Below are positions 36,051 to 47,640 of a stretch of DNA of 64,000 bases, in pieces. The first letter of the stretch is position 1. Each line of letters starts with the position of its first letter. The notes beneath the pieces are model-generated. The model searched no databases and had not been told where the DNA came from. It saw nothing but the letters and a program-made list of their open reading frames with translations. The DNA comes from an uncultured Caryophanales bacterium. Lineage in GTDB: Bacteria; Bacillota_I; Bacilli_A; RFN20; CAG-826. Position numbers and translations under genes: made by a program. The stretch lies in contig CAMOEI010000003.1 of NCBI GenBank assembly GCA_946612115.1, positions 81,718-145,717 on the forward strand. Reading direction: 5' to 3'.

Positions 36051-36269
36051 ATGGCAAAAGAAGTGATTAAAATCCGTGATGATGAAGAATATATCACCTT
36101 AAATGTTCTTCTTAAAATCACTGATCTCATCTCTACCGGTGGGATGGCAAAGATTTTTCTCGCTGAAAATGTCGTTTACGTCAACGAGGAAGCGGAAAAT
36201 CGTCGAGGCCGTAAATTATATCGAGGCGATGTTATTCGCTTTAAAAACAGGGAATTTATCATCGAATAA
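36051..36269 (+). CDS. yaaA: S4-domain RNA-binding protein YaaA (RlbA)
   Basis: 72 residues, a minimal S4 RNA-binding domain (ITDLISTGGMAKIFLAENVVYVNEEAENRRGRKLYRGD). YaaA sits between dnaN and recF across Firmicutes and associates with ribosomes. The start has GGAG upstream. It ends 2 bp before recF. Confidence 0.93.
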   Translation: MAKEVIKIRDDEEYITLNVLLKITDLISTGGMAKIFLAENVVYVNEEAENRRGRKLYRGDVIRFKNREFIIE

Positions 36270-36271
36270 CT

Positions 36272-37324
36272 ATGATTGTAACTTCCCTCAATCTTCACAA
36301 CTTTCGTAATCACACTTCTAAAAACCTTGATTTCAATCCGGGAATAAACGTTATCACTGGATTAAATGCGAGTGGCAAAACCAATATTGTTGAAGCCATT
36401 TACTATCTCTCATTAGCAAGGAGTTTCAAAGGAGTGGACGACGAAGATCTCATTAAGCATTTATGTGAGTATTCTGAAATCCATGCGACAGTCAAGGAAG
36501 GTAAACTCAGTAAAGAGATTCACATTCTAATCACCAAAAAAGGCCGTTCTGTTCTTGTAAACGGGAAAAAGGTATCTAGAGTCAGCGACCTCTCTAAAAA
36601 TGTGAATGTCCTCCTATTTGAGCCTAAAGATGTCCTATTATTCAAAGGACCACCAAAGGAAAGAAGGAATTTCCTAGATATCAATTTATCAAAGCAGTTC
36701 CCTCTATATCTTGAATATATCTCTAGATACGAGAAGGCTCTAAAAGAAAGAAATGAGATTCTTAAAAGCGGAAAAATTGATGAAAATCACCTTTCCGCGG
36801 TTACTGAAATTCTCGTTAAATACGCTGGTCCAATTATCAATTATCGGGCCATGTATGTCAAGGATATCAATGATATCCTTATAAAAATAACGCGCGCACT
36901 CACGGGCGTGAATGATAAGGTGGAAGTTATCTATAAACCATTCGTTCAAATGAGTGAGAATTATGAGGCGGATGCAAAAGTCGCATTTGAAAAAAATCTT
37001 GAGAGCGACATCAAGCATCGAAACACCTCAGTCGGGATTCACAGAGAAGATATCCAAGTCAATTTTAATGACAAAGATATCGCCACCTATGGCTCTCAAG
37101 GGGAAAATAGGCTCGTGGCTTTAGCCTTAAAGATCGCTCCTTATTTCTTAATCAAGGATAGCGATAAAAAGCCAGTAGTGGTCCTTGATGATGTGATGTC
37201 TGAATTAGACAAAACTCATCAAAAGACCCTAATCGATTTTCTAAGAAAGTTTGAACAGGTATTTATTACTGACACCAAACTTCAAATAGATGGGGCAACC
37301 CATATTGAATTAACAAAAAACTAA
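36272..37324 (+). CDS. recF: DNA replication and repair protein RecF
   Basis: 350 residues, an SMC-like ATPase that loads RecA at gaps. Walker A is GLNASGKTNIVEAIYYLS. The signature region is STYGSQGENRLVALALKIAP (reads ATYGSQGENR here), and Walker B is PVVVLDDVMSELD. It follows yaaA and precedes gyrB, standard origin order. Length is slightly short of 370 but complete. Confidence 0.95.
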   Translation: MIVTSLNLHNFRNHTSKNLDFNPGINVITGLNASGKTNIVEAIYYLSLARSFKGVDDEDLIKHLCEYSEIHATVKEGKLSKEIHILITKKGRSVLVNGKKVSRVSDLSKNVNVLLFEPKDVLLFKGPPKERRNFLDINLSKQFPLYLEYISRYEKALKERNEILKSGKIDENHLSAVTEILVKYAGPIINYRAMYVKDINDILIKITRALTGVNDKVEVIYKPFVQMSENYEADAKVAFEKNLESDIKHRNTSVGIHREDIQVNFNDKDIATYGSQGENRLVALALKIAPYFLIKDSDKKPVVVLDDVMSELDKTHQKTLIDFLRKFEQVFITDTKLQIDGATHIELTKN

Positions 37325-39394
<2,070 letters not shown>

Positions 39395-39413
39395 TCAAAG
39401 GAGGTAATTGACG

Positions 39414-42029
39414 ATGTTATTCGAAGAAGAAAAAGTTGAATCTGAAGTTTCTAAATCTGAAGAAAACGAAGAAGAAGTCGATGAAAGCAAACTAGAAGAA
39501 ATCGAATCCGGTATTGTTGCTGGATTACAAGATGTCAACACTGTTGATTTAGTCAAAGAATCCTTCCTTGATTATGCCATGAGTGTTATCGTCTCTCGTG
39601 CTATTCCAGATGCAAGAGACGGATTAAAACCAGTACATAGAAGAATTATCTATGGAATGCATGAGTCTGGAATGACCCCTGATAAGCCACATAGAAAATG
39701 TGCGAAAATCGTTGGTGATGTCATGGGTAAATATCACCCACACGGTGACTCTGCAATTTACTTATCTTTAGCAAGATTTGCTCAAGATTGGAATATGAGA
39801 CACTGCTTAGTTGATGGACATGGTAACTTTGGTAGTATCGACGGCGATGAACCTGCTGCGATGCGTTATACCGAAAGTAGAATGACCAAGATCGCTTTAG
39901 AGATGGTCAGAGACATCAACTGTGATGTTGTCGACTTTGTCGACAATTATGATGGCACTGAACAAGAACCAAGCGTTTTACCATCTAGATTCCCTAACTT
40001 ATTAGTCAATGGTTCTAGCGGTATCGCTGTTGGTATGGCCACTAACATTCCACCACACAATTTAGGTGAAGTTATCGATGGAGTTGTCGCTATTGCGAGA
40101 AATCCAGAAATCACTAACCTTGAATTAATGCAATATGTTAAAGGACCAGATTTCCCTACAGGTGCTTTAATATTAGGAAGAAGTGGAATTAGAGATGCTT
40201 ATGAAACTGGTTCAGGAAGTATCGCTATTCGTGCAAAATGCCATATTGAAGAAAGAGGCGAACACGGATTAAAAAGAATCGTTGTCGATGAAGTTCCTTA
40301 TGGAATTAACAAAGCGACAATGGTCGAAAATATTGCCTCTTTAGCAAGAGACAAGATCATCGACGGTATTACCGAAGTTAGAGATGAAACCAATAAAAAC
40401 GGTATTCGTGTTGTTATCGAAGTTAGAAGAGACATCATTCCTGAAGTCTTATTAAATCAACTTTATAAGAATACTTCCTTACAAACTAGCTATGGCATTA
40501 TCATGCTTTGCTTAATCGATGGAGCACCAAAAATCGCTCCACTTAATGTCTTGCTTCAAACCTATCTTGATTTCCAAGTTGAAGTCATTGAAAGAAGAAC
40601 CAAATTCTTACTTAGAAAAGATGAAGATAGGCATCATATCGTTGTTGGTTTAATTAAGTGTCATGACAATATTGATGATATCGTTGATATCATCAAAGAG
40701 AGTAAAACTCCAGAAGATGCGACTGTTAAATTAATGAACAAATACGATTTCTCAGAAGCTCAAGTCCAAGCTATTTTAGCGATGACTTTAAGAAGATTAA
40801 CTGGTATTGAAGAAGATAAACTTGAAGCTGAAAAAGTTCAACTTGAAGCCAATATCAAAGAATACAATAGAATCCTTTCTTCTAGAGAAAACGAAATTGA
40901 AGTTGTTATTAAAGAATTATTAGAAATTAAAGAAAGATATGCGGATGCGCGTAGAACTGAAATCACTAACGATGCAGCCAGTATTGACGATGAAGATTTA
41001 ATTCCTCAAGAAAATATTGTTGTCGCTATTACTCGTGGAGGATATGTCAAACGTTTAACTTCTGATTCCTTCAAAGCCCAAAATAGAGGTGGAAGAGGTG
41101 TTAGAGGTATGTCCACAAACGAAAACGACATCGTTGATAATATGGTTTATACCAAAACCCACACCGACTTATTATTCTTTACCGATTTCGGAAAAGTTTA
41201 TAAGATTCGTGGTTATATGATTCCAGAATTCTCCAAATCAAGTAAGGGAGTCCCTGTTATCAACTTAATCAACATCGAAAAAGGTGAAAATGTTAAAGCA
41301 ATCATCGCTTGCGATGATTATAACGAAGATCATTACTTAATGTTCTTCTCTAAAAACGGTGTTGTTAAGAAAACTCCATTATCTGAATACGAATCAATCC
41401 GTCAAAACGGTAAGATCGCTATTACATTAAGAGAAGGAGATACCTTATTCGCTGTTAAGGAAGTTAAAGAAGATACAATTATTGGAATTGCTGCCAATAA
41501 TTCCAAGATGGTTAACTTCCCAGCCACAGAAGTTAGACCAATGGGTCGTACCGCAAGTGGTGTTAAAGGTATTGAATTAGCTGATGATGAATTCGTTGTT
41601 GGTGTTACCACTTCCTTAGAAGGTCAACATATCTTAGCGATGACCTCTAAAGGATTTGGTAAATTAACTCCTGTATTTGATCCAGATGGTGGATTAACTT
41701 ATCGTGTTACAAAACGTGGTGCGAAAGGTGTTACAACCTTAAAGGCTAACGATAAAGTTGGTGATTTAATCGCTGTCACTGCGGTCAATTTAGAAGATGA
41801 CTTAATGTGTATCACCAGCGCTGGAATTGTCATTAGAACTCCACTTGCTCAAATTAGAATTTGTGGAAGAAATACTTCAGGTGTCAAAGTTATGAACCTC
41901 GAAGGAAGACAAAAGATTGTTTCTATCGCGATTGTTCCTCATGAAGAAGAAAGCGAAGAACCAGTCGAATCTGAAGAAGTTGAGACTGCTCAAGTCGATG
42001 ACGATCCAGTAGTCATCCCACAAGAATAG
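39414..42029 (+). CDS. gyrA: DNA gyrase subunit A
   Basis: 871 residues from ATG 39414, 9 nt after GGAGG; an in-frame TTG 6 nt earlier is too close to the ribosome site. The catalytic Tyr is in AAMRYTESRM. The GyrA-box QNRGGRG identifies gyrase rather than topoisomerase IV. The N-terminus carries about 45 acidic residues before the core (DYAMSVIVSRAIPDARDGLKP), and the C-terminus is also acidic (EEESEEPVESEEVE). It follows gyrB by 19 bp. Confidence 0.97.
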   Translation: MLFEEEKVESEVSKSEENEEEVDESKLEEIESGIVAGLQDVNTVDLVKESFLDYAMSVIVSRAIPDARDGLKPVHRRIIYGMHESGMTPDKPHRKCAKIVGDVMGKYHPHGDSAIYLSLARFAQDWNMRHCLVDGHGNFGSIDGDEPAAMRYTESRMTKIALEMVRDINCDVVDFVDNYDGTEQEPSVLPSRFPNLLVNGSSGIAVGMATNIPPHNLGEVIDGVVAIARNPEITNLELMQYVKGPDFPTGALILGRSGIRDAYETGSGSIAIRAKCHIEERGEHGLKRIVVDEVPYGINKATMVENIASLARDKIIDGITEVRDETNKNGIRVVIEVRRDIIPEVLLNQLYKNTSLQTSYGIIMLCLIDGAPKIAPLNVLLQTYLDFQVEVIERRTKFLLRKDEDRHHIVVGLIKCHDNIDDIVDIIKESKTPEDATVKLMNKYDFSEAQVQAILAMTLRRLTGIEEDKLEAEKVQLEANIKEYNRILSSRENEIEVVIKELLEIKERYADARRTEITNDAASIDDEDLIPQENIVVAITRGGYVKRLTSDSFKAQNRGGRGVRGMSTNENDIVDNMVYTKTHTDLLFFTDFGKVYKIRGYMIPEFSKSSKGVPVINLINIEKGENVKAIIACDDYNEDHYLMFFSKNGVVKKTPLSEYESIRQNGKIAITLREGDTLFAVKEVKEDTIIGIAANNSKMVNFPATEVRPMGRTASGVKGIELADDEFVVGVTTSLEGQHILAMTSKGFGKLTPVFDPDGGLTYRVTKRGAKGVTTLKANDKVGDLIAVTAVNLEDDLMCITSAGIVIRTPLAQIRICGRNTSGVKVMNLEGRQKIVSIAIVPHEEESEEPVESEEVETAQVDDDPVVIPQE

Positions 42030-42087
42030 TTAACCTATTTTTGAGAGATAAATTTAATCTAAATATAGATTAGGATGGATTAATAAA

Positions 42088-43368
42088 ATGATTGATATTA
42101 ATTTAATTAGAGAAAATCCAGAATACGTTAAAAAAGCTTTAGCCAAAAAACTTTGGGACGCTGATTTTACTGAATTACTTTCTTGGGACAAAGAAAAAAG
42201 AGAACTCATGCAAATCGTGGAATCTAACAAGGCTGAAATGAATAAATTATCAGCCTCTGTTCCAGCCGCGAAAAAAGCTGGAGAAGATGTTTCTAAAATC
42301 TTTGTTAAAGTTAAAGAAATTGCCAAAAAGAACGCCGAATTTGAGGCAAAATTAAAGGAATTAGACCAAAGAATTACTGATTATGTTGCTTGCCTTCCTA
42401 ACATCCCAGACGATGATTTAGTCGGTGGAGGAAAAGAGAACAACAAAGTCATTCACACCTTTGGTAAAAAACCAGAATTTGCTTTCAAAGCTAAAGATCA
42501 TGTTGAACTCGCTACCTCTTTAGGTTTAGTCGATTATGATCGCGGCGCGAAAATCGCTGGAAGAGGAAGTTGGATCTATACAAATCTAGGTGCTAGACTT
42601 GAATGGGCTTTATTAAACTTCTTCATTTCTGAACACTTAAAAGACGGATATGAGTTTATCCTACCACCTCACTTATTAAACGAAGAAAGTGGTTATGTCG
42701 CTGGTCAATTTCCAAAATTTAGAGAAGATGTTTTCTGGCTTGACGGATTAGAACCAAAAAGATTCCTCTTACCAACCGCTGAAACTGCGTTAGTAAATCT
42801 TCATAGAAACGAAATTTTAACTGAAGATCAATTACCTCGTAAGTACTTCGCCTACACTCCATGTTATAGAAGAGAAGCGGGCAGCTATCGTACTGAAGAA
42901 AGAGGTATGATTAGAGGCTATCAATTCGATAAAGTTGAAATGGTTCAATATACTAAACCAGAAGAAAGCGATAAAGCTTTTGAAGAATTAGTCACTAAAG
43001 CCGCTAACTTAGTGGAAAAACTTGGATTACATTTCCAAATTTCTAAATTAGCTGCTGGAGATATTTCTCACTCCATGGCGAGAACCTATGATATTGAAGT
43101 TTATATTCCATCAATTGGAATTTATAAAGAAGTATCTAGTGCTTCTAACGCTAGAGATTATCAAGCTAGACGCGGAATGGTTAGATATAGAGATTTAGCA
43201 ACAGGAAAAACAAGATTTGTTCATACCCTTAACGCTAGTGGACTTGCCACTTCTAGAATCTTCCCTGCTATCTTAGAACAATATCAACAAGAAGATGGTA
43301 GTGTCTTAGTCCCTGAAGTCTTACAACCATTCATGGGTGGAATTAAGGTTTTAAAGCCAGTTAAATAA
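42088..43368 (+). CDS. serS: seryl-tRNA synthetase
   Basis: 426 residues. The N-terminal coiled-coil tRNA-binding arm covers about 30-105. The class II core has motif 2 CYRREAGSYRTEERGMIRGYQF and motif 3 ending NASGLATSRIFPAILE. It charges tRNA-Ser. It follows gyrA as in many Bacilli. No strong Shine-Dalgarno precedes the ATG. It ends at a terminator. Confidence 0.96.
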   Translation: MIDINLIRENPEYVKKALAKKLWDADFTELLSWDKEKRELMQIVESNKAEMNKLSASVPAAKKAGEDVSKIFVKVKEIAKKNAEFEAKLKELDQRITDYVACLPNIPDDDLVGGGKENNKVIHTFGKKPEFAFKAKDHVELATSLGLVDYDRGAKIAGRGSWIYTNLGARLEWALLNFFISEHLKDGYEFILPPHLLNEESGYVAGQFPKFREDVFWLDGLEPKRFLLPTAETALVNLHRNEILTEDQLPRKYFAYTPCYRREAGSYRTEERGMIRGYQFDKVEMVQYTKPEESDKAFEELVTKAANLVEKLGLHFQISKLAAGDISHSMARTYDIEVYIPSIGIYKEVSSASNARDYQARRGMVRYRDLATGKTRFVHTLNASGLATSRIFPAILEQYQQEDGSVLVPEVLQPFMGGIKVLKPVK

Positions 43369-43384
43369 TTTATTATTTAAAAAT

Positions 43385-43415
43385 AAAGAGCGATTAATTA
43401 TCGCTCTTTTTCTTT
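43385..43415 (+). terminator. intrinsic terminator after serS
   Basis: AAAGAGCGA/TCGCTCTTT stem, 7-nt loop, then T-rich run. The stop codon of the convergent minus-strand gene lies in the loop. Confidence 0.85.
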
Positions 43416-44416
43416 TTCCAAGGAATGATTATTCCGACTGTTGTTGATAATAGAAGCACTCCAAGAGATATTAATACACTAAATAAGATTAGCTTTCCTA
43501 ATGGAGGTAAGTTCGCTGGAACTTCTTTTTGAGTGACATTAAAGATCGCTAATGCACCTACACCTGCTCCTATACCTAATAAGTCAGTTAAGATGACCAT
43601 CGAATAAATTCGATAATCCATAATGATATTTTTAATATCTTTAATAACAAAATAGTTGAGTACCGCACCCACTAAAGAGACAACAAAGAAGAAAATTAAT
43701 AACATCTTCCCGGCGTAGCAGTGATATAGGCCAACAGAAATAGTGAATTCAATCAAGAAAGAAGAGACAAAGATAAATAAGAAATAGAATTTCTTTTTAT
43801 TAAATGGTTCAAAGAAGAACGTTAAAACAGCTTTTACTTTGCCAAATGTTTCTTTAACTAATTCCTTAAACGGAACCTTTTCTTTTTTCTCTTTAATAAC
43901 TTTTGGAGCTTTTTCTTTTTTAATCTTTGGTAATTTTTGAACAACGATTTCTTCTTCCTCTTTGTGTTCATGATATAAAAGAGCGAAATTGTGTTCTAAA
44001 GAACATAGTTCTTCACTAGTTAATGAATACTTTTCTTTTTTAGATTTATACACCGAAAATAATGGAGAAACTTCATTAAGAATTTCGAACAAAGATTTAA
44101 CTTTTTCGGTTGCAGTAGCTTTATCAATTACTTTAATTTCTCTTAAATTAGCGATTTTTTGAATGAGCTCTTCTTTATTAAACGAATCAACTACAAAGAA
44201 TGAGGAAAGACTTCCAACATATTTGATATTGACCTTTAAATGAAATAGTTGAGTTATCTCTTTAGGCTCTTCTTCGTCCACTTTAAAGAGATGTCCTTCT
44301 AACTCTTCTTGCCTTAACAACTTATTTAAAATCGACTCATTGGTGTCGATAACTTTAAAGCCTTCTGAGATTTCAAGTTCGAGATTTTCTTTATTAAAGA
44401 AGCTAATCTTGTTCAT
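43394..44416 (-). CDS. membrane protein of unknown function
   Basis: 340 residues. A soluble N-terminal part (about 1-150) and a Lys/Glu-rich linker (KKEKAPKVIKEKKEKVPFKE) precede about four membrane segments in 200-330. I do not recognise a family. It is a single gene between the serS terminator and a divergent superoxide reductase gene. The shared gap holds a 7-bp inverted repeat. Confidence 0.6.
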   Translation of the reverse strand: MNKISFFNKENLELEISEGFKVIDTNESILNKLLRQEELEGHLFKVDEEEPKEITQLFHLKVNIKYVGSLSSFFVVDSFNKEELIQKIANLREIKVIDKATATEKVKSLFEILNEVSPLFSVYKSKKEKYSLTSEELCSLEHNFALLYHEHKEEEEIVVQKLPKIKKEKAPKVIKEKKEKVPFKELVKETFGKVKAVLTFFFEPFNKKKFYFLFIFVSSFLIEFTISVGLYHCYAGKMLLIFFFVVSLVGAVLNYFVIKDIKNIIMDYRIYSMVILTDLLGIGAGVGALAIFNVTQKEVPANLPPLGKLILFSVLISLGVLLLSTTVGIIIPWKKKKSDN

Positions 44417-44433
44417 ATCGTATCTATATTATC

Positions 44434-44450
44434 ACAACAATATTTGTTGT
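44434..44450. promoter_or_regulatory. inverted repeat before superoxide reductase
   Basis: ACAACAA-TAT-TTGTTGT, perfect 7-bp arms, in the divergent gap between the membrane protein and superoxide reductase. A candidate operator for an oxidative-stress regulator. Confidence 0.45.
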
Positions 44451-44495
44451 AATCTACCTAAATTTAAAGGAGACTAATAGTAGAGGAACAAATTT

Positions 44496-44864
44496 ATGAA
44501 ATTTTATCGTTGCAAAGTTTGCGGCAAAATTATCGCCGTGGTAGAAGAAAGAGCAGTCCCAACAATGTGTTGTGGTCAACCAATGGAATATTTACAACCA
44601 AACACACAAGATGGAGCGCATGAAAAACACATTCCAGTTTATGAAGTGAAAGATAATGTTGTCACTGTTAAAGTTGGAGAAGTGGAACATCCAATGATGG
44701 AAGCTCATTATATCCAGTGGATTATGTTAAAAACAAATTTAGGTAATCAAAGAAAGGTCTTGAAGCCAGGAGAAAAACCAGAAGCCAGATTTGCGTTACT
44801 TCCTGGAGAGAAGGTTGAAGCTGTTTTAGAATACTGCAACCTTCACGGATTATATCAAGGCTAA
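44496..44864 (+). CDS. desulfoferrodoxin-type superoxide reductase
   Basis: 122 residues. It reduces superoxide to peroxide in anaerobes, using rubredoxin-like donors. The N-terminal desulforedoxin centre shows CKVCGK and MCCGQPM (four Cys). The catalytic iron site has His ligands in HEKHIPVYE and MEAHYIQW, and the Cys and His of YCNLHGLY. Length and both centres fit 2Fe-SOR. A GAGGAA ribosome site precedes it. Confidence 0.95.
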   Translation: MKFYRCKVCGKIIAVVEERAVPTMCCGQPMEYLQPNTQDGAHEKHIPVYEVKDNVVTVKVGEVEHPMMEAHYIQWIMLKTNLGNQRKVLKPGEKPEARFALLPGEKVEAVLEYCNLHGLYQG

Positions 44865-44878
44865 TTAAATGTATTAAG

Positions 44879-44901
44879 AAAAGAGGCTTTGCCTCTTTTT
44901 A
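44879..44901 (+). terminator. intrinsic terminator after superoxide reductase
   Basis: AAGAGGC-TTT-GCCTCTT followed by TTT. Confidence 0.85.
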
Positions 44902-44907
44902 TTTTGA

Positions 44908-45126
44908 TTATTCTTCAATTAATTGATAGTTATCTTCGCTTTTAACATAGATTAACTCATAGTAAGGATAAAAATTGCAGAGAAACGCTCTGATTTCCTG
45001 AATATATCTTAGAAATGTAATATTTGGGATTTCTATTTCTGATAATACATCTTCCTTTCTAAGTCTTTTTGTTTTGAATAACTCTGTAACCATCCATAAG
45101 ACAGCTTGTGTTTTGTTAACTCTCAT
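44908..45126 (-). CDS. small winged-helix-like protein, paralogue B
   Basis: 72 residues. MRVNKTQAVLWMVTELFKTK then LRKEDVLSEIEIPNITFLRYIQEIRAFL looks like the winged-helix N-terminal unit found in WYL-type and DeoR-type regulators, here standing alone. It has a close paralogue at 50504-50740 sharing KVNKTQAV, TFLRYIQEIRAFL and FYPYxELIY. A strong AGGAG precedes the ATG. A 14-bp palindrome lies upstream. Function inferred only as possible DNA-binding regulator. Confidence 0.6.
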   Translation of the reverse strand: MRVNKTQAVLWMVTELFKTKRLRKEDVLSEIEIPNITFLRYIQEIRAFLCNFYPYYELIYVKSEDNYQLIEE

Positions 45127-45154
45127 TGTTATCTCCTTTTATCAAGAAAATGAA

Positions 45155-45168
45155 CAATAACGTTATTG
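45155..45168. promoter_or_regulatory. palindrome before small paralogue B
   Basis: CAATAACGTTATTG, a perfect 14-bp palindrome 29 bp before the start of the small winged-helix-like gene. A candidate operator for it or for the XRE protein encoded upstream. Confidence 0.4.
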
Positions 45169-45277
45169 AGGCTAATGGCCTTTTGTTGTGCACACTCTCA
45201 TTATTCGATATCCATAACAAAAACAGTTATCAATCAATTGGGATTTATCTCAAAAATTTTGGACTTTTTATGTTTTT

Positions 45278-46816
45278 CTATTCGGAAACAATAGTAAATG
45301 TCTTTAAAGGAACATCATAAATGTTTGATCCGCTTTTGATTTTAGTAATAGTGAATTTATATGTATCTCGATTCGCGTAAGATGGTTGAGTATCAAAATG
45401 CTCTTTTATTAAAACAAGATGAGCATATGTTGAATCGGTTGGATATACGAATCCGCCAGAAGTAGTAAAGAATCCGTGTTCATATCCATCAAATGAATCA
45501 TAGCCAATCTTAATAAAGATTTGATCAATATCTAAATCATTTTTGTTGAGTAAATAAATATGAATATCTTCAAATGCTCCAGCAACAAAAATGTTATCTC
45601 CGTCATTATCTGTTAAATCCAATACTTCAAACGGAAGAGTCTGAGTATATGAATAACTACATCCTGAGCAGGTATAAATAGCCTCACTACCAGTAATCTC
45701 TTTTTCAAATGTGTGTTTTCCTTTATCAATATATAAATCTTCAAAACCTTCATCAGTGCAAGCATGCCAGTGATGTGTTTCGTTTTTTGACCAAGTATCA
45801 GAATAGTGGTGGACTAATTGAGGAAGAATAACTTCATAAGAATGATTACACTTTGCACATGTATAAACTTCTTTTCCAGGAGCCTCATAAGTTGCTGTAG
45901 TGGTTACTACTGAATAAATATGTTCCTCATATTCTGCTTTCAAATCCTCATATCCTTCGTCAAGACATTCTCTCCAGTGATGAGCCTCATCATACTTATA
46001 AGTAGTGGAATATGTATGTTCTAAATGCGATACGGGTGTGTCGTTAAAAGTATATCCACATATATCGCATGTATGAGATGTATATCCATCTAATTCATAT
46101 GTTGGATTAACAACAACGTCTGTATATGTATGTGGAACAACTTCTGTCCTTAGATGAGAATATCCTTCATCTATACACACATGCCAGTGACCGGTTGAAT
46201 CAAAACTATATTCTTCTGAATAGTGATGTTCTATCTCTACTGGTTTTCTATTTTTAATCGAAATAGGAATAATTATTGCAGCGGTCACTACTGCAGCGGA
46301 TGTAATTAAACTGGGCAAAATTATTGGCAAAAATACCCTTTTTTTGCGCAAAGGCTTGTTCTTTTTATTTTTTTCATCAATATACGCAAAGTATAGTTCG
46401 TTATAACTTAGCTTGTATAATTTGCATAGCGCAACAAAGTTAGCAATTGTTGGAGTGGAGGTTCCATTTTCCCAAGATCCTACAGTTTTCTTATTAACTG
46501 AAATCTTTTTAGCAATATCACTTTGAAGAAGATTATTTTTCTTTCTTAGAGTTTTAAGATTTAACGCAAACTTAGTGATATCAAATTGTTTATTGTCGCA
46601 AATATCATTGTCTTTAGAAACTTCACAATTTATGAATCCGTCTAAGTCCAAACCTAATAAAGAAGCATATTTTCCTGCCACAATTAAATCAGGAGAACTT
46701 TTAGATAATTCCCATGATGAAATTAGTTGAGGTGAATACCCTAACTCATTAGCGATATCAGCTTGAGATAAACCTCTTTCTGTTCTTCTTTTGAGAAGAA
46801 ATTTTCCTCTATCCAC
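45278..46816 (-). CDS. membrane-anchored protein with two XRE helix-turn-helix domains and extracellular Cys/His repeats
   Basis: 512 residues. Two XRE-type HTH domains lie in tandem at about 6-60 and 83-143 (GLSQADIANELGYSPQLISSW; NNLLQSDIAKKISVNKKTVGSW). A basic stretch and one membrane helix follow at about 161-187. Outside there are three repeats with HWHVCIDEGY/HHWRECLDEGY/HHWHACTDEGF, each followed by a CxxC pair (CDICGY, CAKCNH, CSGCSY), possibly metal sites. A beta-rich C-terminal domain closes it. The design suggests a one-component sensor acting on DNA from the membrane. Ligand unknown. It is last but one in the island operon. Confidence 0.75.
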   Translation of the reverse strand: MDRGKFLLKRRTERGLSQADIANELGYSPQLISSWELSKSSPDLIVAGKYASLLGLDLDGFINCEVSKDNDICDNKQFDITKFALNLKTLRKKNNLLQSDIAKKISVNKKTVGSWENGTSTPTIANFVALCKLYKLSYNELYFAYIDEKNKKNKPLRKKRVFLPIILPSLITSAAVVTAAIIIPISIKNRKPVEIEHHYSEEYSFDSTGHWHVCIDEGYSHLRTEVVPHTYTDVVVNPTYELDGYTSHTCDICGYTFNDTPVSHLEHTYSTTYKYDEAHHWRECLDEGYEDLKAEYEEHIYSVVTTTATYEAPGKEVYTCAKCNHSYEVILPQLVHHYSDTWSKNETHHWHACTDEGFEDLYIDKGKHTFEKEITGSEAIYTCSGCSYSYTQTLPFEVLDLTDNDGDNIFVAGAFEDIHIYLLNKNDLDIDQIFIKIGYDSFDGYEHGFFTTSGGFVYPTDSTYAHLVLIKEHFDTQPSYANRDTYKFTITKIKSGSNIYDVPLKTFTIVSE

Positions 46817-46836
46817 ACAACCATTATACTTTTATT

Positions 46837-47640
46837 TTACTTTTTGTTGCTTTTGTAATTTACATTTCCTATTTGTTTTACAAAATGGCGGTCAATATTA
46901 TGTTTGTCTTTCAAATATTTGACTATGTCTCTCTTTATTTTTTCTTTAATTATTATTTTCTTGGATATGGATTTTTCAGGAAGTTCGAATATCATTTCCC
47001 CATATTTAGGGAACAAAATAAAACAACCTTGCTGGTTTTTTATTCGTGTCGAACTGTTTGGGTCTGGTTTTATAAAAACAAAATCATTTAAATTTTTCGC
47101 TTTTACTTTGTCTGTTCCTACGATAATTGAAGTCTCGTCTTCTAGAAAAAAAGATTCAAAAGTTAAGTTATTTGACTCATTAAAATTCATAAGATTAATT
47201 TGCTGCATTTTAGAGACATCAACAATATCAATAACTCCATCTTCTTTATATAAATCTTCTGAGTTAGAAGGACATTCCCAATCAATGCAGGCAAATAATA
47301 AGGCTATCCATGGCGAGAATGTGAAATCCAATAATTTTGTCTTAAAACCAATGTGCTGCAGATTGATATAAATATTGAATTTTTTTCTGAATGATTTCTT
47401 TTTAGCTTTAAATAATCTATACAATTCCCTCGCTTCATCTAAGTGATAATCAACATCTAAATCTATTTCATTTGCAACACCATCATCAGGATTTAAAGCC
47501 CTGATTCTATAGGCGCTTGGAGATAATAAGAAATCAGTAGATTTCTGACCTCTAAAAACGAACTGGTCACGCGGTAATTGTTCTAATTTTCTTATCTCTT
47601 CTATGACAGTTTCTAAATTATCACATGCTACGCAGTCCAT
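46837..47640 (-). CDS. FRG-domain protein
   Basis: 267 residues. The N-terminal part has LPRDQFVFRGQKSTDFLLSPSAYR, the FRG motif (residues about 29-31) that names this family, and LQHIGFKTKLLDFTFSPWIALLFACIDW, the usual second conserved block (typically QHYG.PTRLLDWT). FRG function is unknown; the domain is common in accessory and phage-related genes. It overlaps the preceding lipoprotein gene by 13 nt, so the two should be co-translated. Confidence 0.8.
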   Translation of the reverse strand: MDCVACDNLETVIEEIRKLEQLPRDQFVFRGQKSTDFLLSPSAYRIRALNPDDGVANEIDLDVDYHLDEARELYRLFKAKKKSFRKKFNIYINLQHIGFKTKLLDFTFSPWIALLFACIDWECPSNSEDLYKEDGVIDIVDVSKMQQINLMNFNESNNLTFESFFLEDETSIIVGTDKVKAKNLNDFVFIKPDPNSSTRIKNQQGCFILFPKYGEMIFELPEKSISKKIIIKEKIKRDIVKYLKDKHNIDRHFVKQIGNVNYKSNKK

